Source: Cryptomeria japonica (lineage: Eukaryota; Streptophyta; Pinopsida; Cupressales; Cupressaceae). From it: a stretch of 64,000 nucleotides of DNA. A program made the position numbers and the translations under genes. Below the pieces are notes generated by a model that was not told where the DNA came from, ran no database searches, and saw only the letters and a list, made by a program, of their open reading frames with translations. The stretch lies in contig NC_081405.1 in NCBI RefSeq assembly GCF_030272615.1, positions 612,279,920 to 612,343,919 of the forward strand, read 5' to 3'. Shown one piece after another: positions 56,588-64,000 of the stretch (within the stretch, counting starts at the first letter, position 1; every line of letters begins with the position of its first letter).

Positions 56588-59500
56588 ATGGCTTCTGCAT
56601 CGCACTCCAGTTCGAGTGTACCTGTAGATTTAGTTGAGTTTATTCAAAAGAAGATGAAATACAATGCCCTATCCCAAATACCTATCGGAGTTATAGTTGA
56701 GGAAGATATTTAAGGATATATTGATTGTAAATTGGAAGACCTAGGATCCCTAGTGATCCATTCCCAGCTAGGTCTGTTCTGTGGAGATGACAATAAAATC
56801 AAACCTGAATATAGCATCCTAGAGAGGAAGAAATTGCACAATGTGGTTTATTTTTTGGAAGAATTCACTGAAGGTCACATCCGCATCATCCTGAGCAGAG
56901 TGCACAGTGATAAAATGTATCTCGAGTGGACACATGACATCACACCGGAAGCAATTCACGTCGTCACCAGTTTCTGTAACATTGGAGAGGTGCCAACTCT
57001 AAGGAAGGTCAAGACTGAAATGACTAAGCTCACCGGTTCTCTAAGCGACCAACGGACGATGACCGTCAACACCATCAGAGATGATTTGGTTAAGTATGCT
57101 TGCATGGTGATTGGCTATCAGATGTTTTATGCTAGCAGAATGAACTTTGTCCCTATTGCTACAGTGAATGTCGCCTACATAATGATTAAGGAAGACACCT
57201 CATTTGATTTGTGTACCTATTTGCAGAAGCAACTGCTATTGAACCTGAAGTCCATTAAACAAGACAATGCTCTAAGGTTCAAGTTTGGACAACTTTTGGT
57301 CGACCTATTTTTCTACTTTCTAGGCTATTTCCCTGGAGTAGGTGATGTTCAATGGTCTGCTGACCAACCGGTCTCCAAGCAAATTAGAGAAAGTCTTCAA
57401 GCAGTGGGAACCGGATATCCTGAGGTTCTTAATAAATATTTTGATGAATTAAAGCAGAAAATGAGCTAGAGGATGAGGATATCTAGAGATATTGTAAAGA
57501 AATATGAAGATGACATCTGCTTCACCATAAAGGTAGATGAATGTGTAATGGAAGCGGTGGAACCAAGAAAGGAAGCAGTTGAACCAAGGGGTATGAAGTG
57601 ATGTATGATATGTTGATTGAGTATGCCTCTACCTTGCTTGCCTCACCATTAGATGCGAAGAAAAAGAGAACCGACACCTACTTAGAGAGGGTAACACCAG
57701 TTGAAGATCCTACTCAGAAAAAGGGCAAGGCAGTGCCATCGGTATTGGCACCGGTTACCTTAGCCAGTCCAAAAGTGACCAAGCGGTCACCTACCAAGAA
57801 GAAACTTGAGGTTGCTCCCACTAAAGTATTTGAGAGGAAGCGGAAAACCAAAAATAGCTCACCGAAGTCAGAGGATATTGAACCGGAAGTACAACCTAAG
57901 AAGACTAGGCAATCAAGCAAGAAGGCAAAATCTACCGGTAATGCACCTGCAACGTTAGCACCGGTAGATATAGATATCTCCTCTTACAATCCGATGACAC
58001 ATTATCAGAGGACTATTAAGAATATTAAGAGGAAGGTGCTTGATGATTTAAAAGAATGTTTTGATGATTTTAATGATAATGAGAAAGATGAAGTAGAACA
58101 AGAGATTATTAGATACTTGTGTGTCAATGACTGGTCGCCATCTGAAATTAGATCGGTCACACCAGATTCTTTATACAATTCTTTAGATAACAAATGGCGC
58201 ATTGCCATTGAAAAGGAACATGAAATAAGGGAGAGAGTCTTTGCACAATACTTTCCTGATGCCTCTAATTTTGATTTATTTGAGATAATGGATAGGAACA
58301 AAGGCCTCTTCTTCATGAGAAGAAGAAGACTCCGGCTACTTGAAGGAAAAGCCTCTAGAGTGGAGAAGGATAGACATTTACATGCCAAAGCTGCTGTCCG
58401 GTTACACCAAGTGTCTGAGGCCAATTTGAAGGTTGAACAAGCACCTGATCTAACATCAGGCAAACCTGATGAAGCATTTGACAGTGAAGGGGAAAGAGTG
58501 ACAGAGCAAAACGATCCCATTGATGTGGATGCATTAGATGTTGAGGATGTCACTCTGGACACAGAGAAGGAGAAACAGGACAAAGAAAAAGCAAAGAAAG
58601 AGAAATAGGACAAGGAAAAAGCTGAAAAAGAGAAGCAGGACAAAGAACAAATGAAGAAAGAGCAAGCGGAAAAAGAAAAGAAAGAGGAAGATGAGAGGAA
58701 AGAGAAAGAGAAAAAGAAAGAGGAAGACAAGAGGAAAGAGGAAGAGAAAAAGAAAGAGGAGAAGAGGAAACAAGAAGAAGAGAAGAGAAAAGAAGAGGAG
58801 AAGAGAAAAGAAGAGGAGAAGAGGAAAGAAGAGGAGAAAAAGAAGGAGGAAGAAAAGAAAAAGCAGGAAGAAGACAAGAAGAAGGAAGAACTAAAGAAGA
58901 AAGAAGAGGAAAAGAAAAGAGCAATAGAGGAGAAGGAAGCAGATAAAACCAAACAAGTGGAAACTCCTAAGGCAACCAGTAGTCAAGCCAAACAGGTTGA
59001 CACCACCAGTTTGATTGACCTTTAATCAACAAATGAGTTTGAGCTACTGCGAGGCATCAAATTGGCACAAGAAAGACTAGAAGAGTTGTGAAGGAAGAAG
59101 GAAAGGGATGTCATACAAAATGCAGTTGACATACTTACCAGTCTGATTCCCGGTACTAACCTCCCCAATACTGATTCCTCTTTATCCAAGCTGAAACTCC
59201 TTTGTACTCTAGTAGAGGATCAAGTACAATGCTTGGAAGATGTTGTTGCAGCCACTGCAAAGAAGAATCATGAAAAGGCACTCAACACTGCCTTAGTCAA
59301 GAAAATGAATGAGCTCCGGTCTCAACTTCTGAAGCAGTAGAAGGATATCAGTGGTGCTATGGATGAGGGCAAATTACTGTTGAGTAAAATCTGCCAACCC
59401 CATCTATTTCGTGATGATGTGCTTAAGCAGAAAGATAAACTCCAATCGGAGTTCCAGGCATACATCAACAACTTCAAGATGCCATATGATTCATTTACTA

Positions 59501-59770
59501 CATATGGGCAAACGGTCCATCATTATTAGCTGCAGACTGCTAGGGTGGAATAAGAAATCTGCAACCGGACAAAAGATTTGCAGGAGCTTCAACTCTTATT
59601 ACCCAGACTACAAATTCTTCATAAATGTTTTTTTCAATCTGGAAGCCATCACGGTAACTCAAGAGTTGAGTATCATTGATGCTATGGAAGAACTGGTATT
59701 CCAGATGTAGACAGAAAGTGAGGTTGCTACCTCATTACTTGAGTCATGGTCATTGGCCATGAAAACTTTT
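56588..59770 (+). pseudogene. Element E ORF2, large protein of unknown family
   Basis: ATG at 56,588 (MASASHSSSSVPVDLVEF). Domain 1 (56,600-57,466) is folded-looking: HNVVYFLEEFTEGHIRIILS, HDITPEAIHVVTSFCNIGEV, LVKYACMVIGYQMFY, FGQLLVDLFFYFLGYFPGV. A frameshift near 57,598 and stops at 56,711 and 57,467 break it. A basic, nuclear-signal-like stretch follows (KRSPTKKKLEV, KKTRQSSKKAKS), then a second folded part with VNDWSPSEIRSVTPDSLYNS (about 58,120-58,180). A Lys/Glu-rich tract of about 140 codons (58,560-58,960) has a TAG at 58,606. The frame goes on after the TAA at 59,023 with SSLSKLKLLCTLVEDQVQC to about 59,770. Original length is roughly 1,060 codons. I recognise no enzyme motif. Confidence 0.6.
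58560..58960 (+). repeat. Lys/Glu-rich coding repeat in E ORF2
   Basis: Degenerate codon repeats GARGAGAARARGAAAGA-like encode runs of EEKRKEEEKRKEE. They form a long charged helix or coiled coil. The antisense strand is open as Ser/Phe/Leu-rich frames only because of this composition. Confidence 0.85.
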
Positions 59771-59940
59771 ATGTAGGATTTTAAATTTGTTTTTGATAAT
59801 TTTTATTCCTTATTGTCATAAACATTTACTCTATTTTTATATATAAGGAAACAGGGGTTATTCTGCATTACTTTGTCATTGTTGGCAAAGGAGTAGTATT
59901 TAAAATTTTGGTGAATGTTATGTATACTTTCGTGTTACCA

Positions 59941-60092
59941 TTTTGGGGGAGTAGTATACATTGTAATTTTTGCAAAAGGGATAGTGTATATGCTTAGGGG
60001 GAGTAATTTTGATTATGGCATATTTTTTGTTGTAAAAACACTTAGATGTCAAAATTTTCCTAAGTGTTGCCATCAATGCCAAAGGGGGAGAT
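59941..60092 (+). promoter_or_regulatory. Multiple polypurine tracts before the E 3' LTR
   Basis: TTTTGGGGGAGTAG (59,941), GCAAAAGGGATAG (59,972), CTTAGGGGGAGTAA (59,993) and CCAAAGGGGGAGAT (60,079-60,092, abutting the LTR). Repeated PPT-like motifs upstream of the 3' LTR are a described trait of Sireviruses. The last is the likely functional primer. Confidence 0.7.
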
Positions 60093-61286
60093 TGTTGGCA
60101 TTTTGATGATGTTTTGATTGTCATTGATGGACACACACTTTCTTGATGTATGAGTCATGCTCAACTGGTAATTGTTCCAACCAGTATTGTGTATTATAGT
60201 CTTTAGACTATCGGTGTTTTGCAGAAGATGTTTACCGGTCACAAATTGACTAAAGACCTCAAGCGGTATGGAGAACCCAAGCGGTATGAAGACCTCAAGC
60301 AGTTCAAGTATCTCAAGCGGTATGGAGAATCCAAGCGGTATGAAGACCTCAAGAGGTTCTAGGATCTCAAGCGGTACGAAGGAACAAAGCAATAGTTAAC
60401 ATTTTCCAGTCTTCATTTTTGACAACCGGTAATCGATATATTGTATGAACCATTATTACTCTGTGATGAGTTACCAACCGGTATTTCTGTGATGAGTTAT
60501 CATCCACCGACACTTTGGCAGTGATTTTGTGTCGTGTTACCAAATGTGTCTAGATGCACTAAACCTAGGAACTTGTAGTTTAATCCTATTGGACCGACAT
60601 GAAATCGGTTTCTTTTATAAGGACATCATGTCTAGGGTTTGTGTGTGTGAGAGATGTATGATGTATGAGAAGGTTATGTGCGATCTTTGTAGAGAATATT
60701 AGGTCTGTGTGAAGAGTTAGAGTGTGGAGATATTGAAGACTAAAGTAATGCTGAAATGCATTAACAATGAGTTATAAAGGATCTAACCAAGCATACTGTG
60801 CTAGTATCTAGATCACTCACTTGTTGATTACTCACATCTTTGACAAGTCTGGAACCCTTAACCGGGTAGGCCCAGCAAAGCCTTTGTAAATCCTCTAACA
60901 AGGTGGTTCACAACTGTGGATCTAAAATCCTTTAGCAAGGTAGTCTTTAACATGACTTATCTCCTAATAGAGATCTAGATTCCTAACATGATCTGTTCTG
61001 GTGAAGAACATTGTATAACCTTAACCGGTCTAGTTTCTATTTTGCAGATAGTTACTTGTGAGTTTCTTCTCACCGTGGTTTTTCCCATTTGGGTTTCTAC
61101 GTCAAAATATCTTGTGTTATGGTGATTGTGCTTTTGTGGGTGAATGCTTTATTTGCTATTTGGTTTGCATTTATCTTAACTGGTTTATTAGTGAATCTGT
61201 TATACCAGTTATCCGCTAAATTGTTTAAGAGTTTGAGTTCAGTATTTTTTCGTATACTAGTTCACCCCCCATCTTAGTATTCATCA
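60093..61286 (+). repeat. Element E 3' LTR
   Basis: Starts TGTTGGCATTTTG, ends TATTCATCA, followed by GAGGA. Longer than the 5' LTR by exactly 54 bases, due to an extra copy of a CTCAAGCGGTATGGAGAA-based unit near 60,258-60,365. Confidence 0.95.
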
Positions 61287-62152
61287 GAGGATAAAAAGAG
61301 CATGACTGTTCTTGGCCTAGTAAGGCTTGTTCTTACTGTGAGTCATGTTAGGATTGAAAAGGCTGAAATTAAAAATGCAAAAGATTATAAAGCAAAAGGC
61401 TCAGTTTGCAAAGTAACTTGAAAACTAAATCAAATTGACTGCAACATGCAGCAATAATGTCATGGTGTGTGATCAAAGTGTATAAACCAAGTCTCGTGGT
61501 GTGTACACAAAGTTTAACATTGAGCGGAGTGTATGCCCCCATGTTAAAGTGATTACGCATGCCTTAGCAGGGGCAATTGCTTTAAGGTACCATACATGAA
61601 TCCAAAAGACAAGCATGTTTCCATAATGAGATGCCTTTGAGAAAGGACAAATCAAAGGTCAATGGTCACACAATATATAGGAAAAAGCACATAAGGGATC
61701 CACTAGCTAAGGTTAGTATGTAATTTCGATAAATAATGTATATCAAGAATAAATACATTGAATTAACCTCATCCTTCAAACGCAGTGGAACTACAAACGC
61801 AATGAAAGAAGAGCATATAAGATGAACAAACAAATCTATTTTTGAGTCAACATGGAAGAGATCGAAAAGAGATATCAATGCTTTGCATTGTCCCCAAGTA
61901 GACAACACAAAAGAACATTTATGAACAATAGCAAATGTATGATATAACATTGATATGACATATAAAAGAATTGAGATACAAATAGAGTAATATCACAATA
62001 GATTAAATCTCTTTATTACCTTGCACCAACAAAGTAACAAGGATCATCCAAGGAGAACATAACATAACATAAAAACATATCAAGCAACACATCATGGGAC
62101 AAGCACATTACATACAAGCAAACACACATAAGAATTTACGATGCAAATGAAA
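61287..62152 (-). other. Element D 3' non-coding region (right of E)
   Basis: No coding frame. It carries the D versions of the conserved blocks of element C: 61,842-61,908 (with TGCTTTGCATTG and CAAGTAGACAACAC on the plus strand) and 61,518-61,586 (with GAGTGTATGCCCCCA and GCCTTAGCAGGGGC). The part next to E matches C 33,340-33,390. Confidence 0.7.
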
Positions 62153-62876
62153 CTAATAGAGAAAATCATCTAACTCCCAAGCTTGCTTAACATCATTTAG
62201 AGATGGTGGACAAGATGCAAGAGGAGAAACAATAAGCATGGTTGATGCAGCTACTGCAAGTTCCAAACAAGGACCATGCACCAATGATGTGTCACTTTCT
62301 TTGTCACTAGAAACTAGGATTAATGCTTTTGAAAAGTGTGAATATAGTTCATGATTAATCTCAACAAGCTCGTACATATCATTAAAATCATTAGGACCAA
62401 CACTATTATCATCATTTAAATTAACCATAATAAAATCTTTAACACAAACATAAATTGGACCATCATTTTTCTTAAAAATCTTTAACTTTGGTGATTTGAG
62501 TTGAACTTCCTCCCTAGGGGAAGGTTGGACAATTTAGTGTCTCTGGGAAGGAAATGGTTTGAGAAACAAGTTCATGAGCCTTGACACAATGTCTTCATCA
62601 ATATTCACAATTTAGTTTAGTTCTACTTGAGACTTGTGAAGGTTGAGGATCAATCAACATAAACTTCTTTTCTTCTCTTATAGGAGGATGAATGAGAGGA
62701 GCCTTACTAGGTTGAGAGATAAAAGATGCTTGGTGTTTTCCTTTATAAGATGTGGAAGGTGAAACTACAACGTATAGAGGAGGAATATAAGGTGTAGGAA
62801 GAAGACTGGGTGTAGGATGAGGAGGAGGAATATCCATAGGTGAAGGGTCTCTAGATTTATCGAAGGCCAATATCAT
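62153..62876 (-). pseudogene. Element D third domain, counterpart of C 31,912-32,790
   Basis: Minus-strand frames 62,598-62,876 (PTPYIPPLYVVVSPSTSYKG, PQPSQVSSRTKLN) and 62,153-62,428 (MVNLNDDNSVG, YSHFSKALILVSS, HGPCLELAVAAS, SPLASCPPS) line up in order with element C. Between them the frame is broken. IPPLY, SY-x-x-K, FSKALIL and the acidic stretch are shared. Function unknown. Confidence 0.7.
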
Positions 62877-62983
62877 ATTAGTTTCCCATTTTTGATAAGA
62901 TAGAAAAAGAATATCATCTTGAGGCTTTAAAGGTTTAAGTTGTTTAGGCCAAAATTAATCAAGGGTGAAATTTTTACGCTTTG

Positions 62984-64000
62984 CTATGGGTTGGTAAAGG
63001 CTATATTAATCGAGATAATATTATTCCCATTATGAGGGAACTTCAAACATTTATGGATTGTAGAAGGAATAGATTTCATGGAAGAGGGCCAAGGATGTCC
63101 CAACTTCACATGAAATTGATTTGATGTAAGAATAATAATAAAGGTTACACCTAAGCACTTAGTACCAACCTCAACATGAAGAGTAATAGAACCAATATTA
63201 GGGCAAGAGAAACCATAATACACCTTAATTATCATAACATTAGGTTTATCATGTGTAACTTGTGCAATTGTTGAGTAAAAAGATGTTCTTTAGTAATAAA
63301 ATTCATCATACATACTAGATAAATGAGCAACCCTTGTGGGAATTTATCTTTTATTTTCACAGCAATGTACAATGGTTTATTAGTTGTGATAATAGTCTCA
63401 CTAAGATCAAAGGTGATGAATGAATCAGGTTTAGGTTTAGGTTTTTCAATGAGGTTCACAAAATTATTGGACTGATCTACACCAAAGTCATTGGGGAAGA
63501 GTGCAAGTGGCTTAGATTCAACATTGGTAGAGTGAGAAGGCAAATGATTGGTGAAGATTTGGAGTTTTTGATTAGGAGGTGCTATGGATTTTTTCCCTAT
63601 TTCATTCACACCAACTATAGATATAACATTGTTATTAATAGGGTCTTGAATCTTATACCTCAACTTATAACAATTCTTAGTATCATGACCTGCTTGACGA
63701 TGGTGTTGGCAAAAGGATTTGTGGTCAAAGGAAGGTGCTAGAGGATTAGAGATATCTATAGGTTTGATGGGAGGAAGTTGCAACACATTAGCATTAATCA
63801 ACCTCAACATTATACTATGCAAAGACTGAAAAGAGGAGTTAATATTTTTCTAAAGTATCTGGATAAAGGGGCCACACCTCGTGATGTGGTAGCCACTCGA
63901 GTGTTGATGTTGTTTGAAGAGTTATCATTTATCTTGATGAAACCTTTATCATGTTTGTTTAATTTTGTAAGTTTTACAATTTTTGAGCACTCACATTCTT
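62984..64000 (-). pseudogene. Element D gag C-terminus and protease-like domain (runs off window)
   Basis: The minus strand from the window edge reads DKGFIKINDNSSNN and SRGVAPLSRYFRK, matching NRGFIKFNENVTNNN and SGVPPISKFFKK of element C. Next are NANVLQLPPIKPIDIS, the knuckle CQHHRQAGHDTKNC (about 63,690-63,720), LQIFTNHLPSHSTNV and the protease-like LYIAVKIKDKFPQGLLIYLV, where the catalytic Asp is replaced by Tyr. After a frameshift near 63,235 it goes on with FHVKLGHPWPSSMKSIPSTI to 62,984. Gag upstream of the knuckle lies mostly outside the window. Confidence 0.82.

Larger units (their letters stand above)
53688..61286 (+). mobile_element. Element E: pol-less copia/Sirevirus-like LTR element with two ORFs
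   Basis: LTRs are 53,688-54,827 (1,140 bp) and 60,093-61,286 (1,194 bp), with exact GAGGA duplications at 53,683-53,687 and 61,287-61,291. The primer site TGGTATCAGAGCC and a polypurine tract are in place. The interior (5.3 kb) encodes a coiled-coil Gag with four zinc knuckles and a large second ORF of unknown kind. No protease, RT, RNase H or integrase motif is seen. Repeated GGGGGAG tracts before the 3' LTR recall Sireviruses. The element sits inside D. Confidence 0.9.
52193..64000 (-). mobile_element. Element D: relative of C, interrupted by E and cut by the window edge
   Basis: Its 3' LTR is 52,193-53,513. The interior runs 53,514-53,687 and, after element E, from 61,287 to beyond 64,000. 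Sequence across the E insertion joins to match element C 33,340-33,543 colinearly, which proves both the insertion and the kinship. It encodes gag, a protease-like domain and the same third domain as C, with no pol between that domain and the LTR. Its 5' LTR and start of gag lie outside the window. Confidence 0.85.

Noticed and set aside
58005..58952. 315-codon minus-strand frame rich in Ser, Phe and Leu
   Set aside because: It is the antisense of the Lys/Glu codon repeat of E ORF2; the composition keeps the frame open without coding meaning.
60060..60392. 110-codon minus-strand frame with repeated IPLE words
   Set aside because: It reads the short tandem repeats of the E LTR backwards; no promoter or family.

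Overview
This is nuclear DNA of a seed plant with a large, transposon-filled genome. The inventory (Ty3/gypsy Tat-type elements with two RNase H domains, Ty1/copia elements, LINE remnants, a decayed PLS-class PPR gene), the AT-rich unique sequence and the depth of nesting would fit a gymnosperm such as a conifer or yew. The species cannot be fixed from the sequence. I see no intact host gene, no rRNA or tRNA gene and no CRISPR array. Nearly every coding stretch belongs to a retrotransposon and carries stops or frameshifts.

Layout. 1-2,440: minus-strand Ty1/copia pol remnant. 2,691 to about 41,540: an old minus-strand Tat-type element (B), truncated in its RT at the left and split by two complete insertions with target-site duplications (TSDs). 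Element A (5,760-24,350, minus, TSD GTATG) is a Tat-type element with gag, protease, G-patch, RT, RNase H, a second archaeal-type RNase H and integrase. It also carries an antisense, apparently spliced plant-mobile-domain (PMD) gene. Element C (26,763-34,750, plus, TSD CTATG) is a gag-protease element with no pol. 41,541-46,980: non-coding DNA, a PPR pseudogene and LTR-like fragments. 46,985-49,330: a LINE remnant split by a second, 5'-truncated LINE (TSD ATCATCTT). 49,691-51,127: a solo LTR related to A (TSD ATAGT). 52,193 to beyond 64,000: element D (minus, same family as C), split by element E (53,688-61,286, plus, TSD GAGGA). E is a pol-less, copia/Sirevirus-like element with a four-zinc-knuckle Gag and a large second ORF of unknown function.

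How the parts relate. A and B are the pol-bearing type, although these copies are dead. C, D and E are non-autonomous types that would need RT and integrase from elsewhere. Gag of A, C and D shares an unusual C-x2-H-x4-H-x4-C knuckle, so a Tat-type element is the likely helper for C and D. E has an initiator-Met-type primer site and Sirevirus-like repeated polypurine tracts, so its helper is probably a copia element. By-eye LTR divergence orders the insertions A (about 1.7%), C (about 3%), E (about 4%).

The strongest novel leads are: the antisense spliced PMD gene in A, whose intron holds an array of TAGCGCAT words that also occur, in transcript sense, in the leader of the sense RNA; the conserved extra domain, LTR hairpin and 3' non-coding blocks of the pol-less C/D family; and the pol-less element E.
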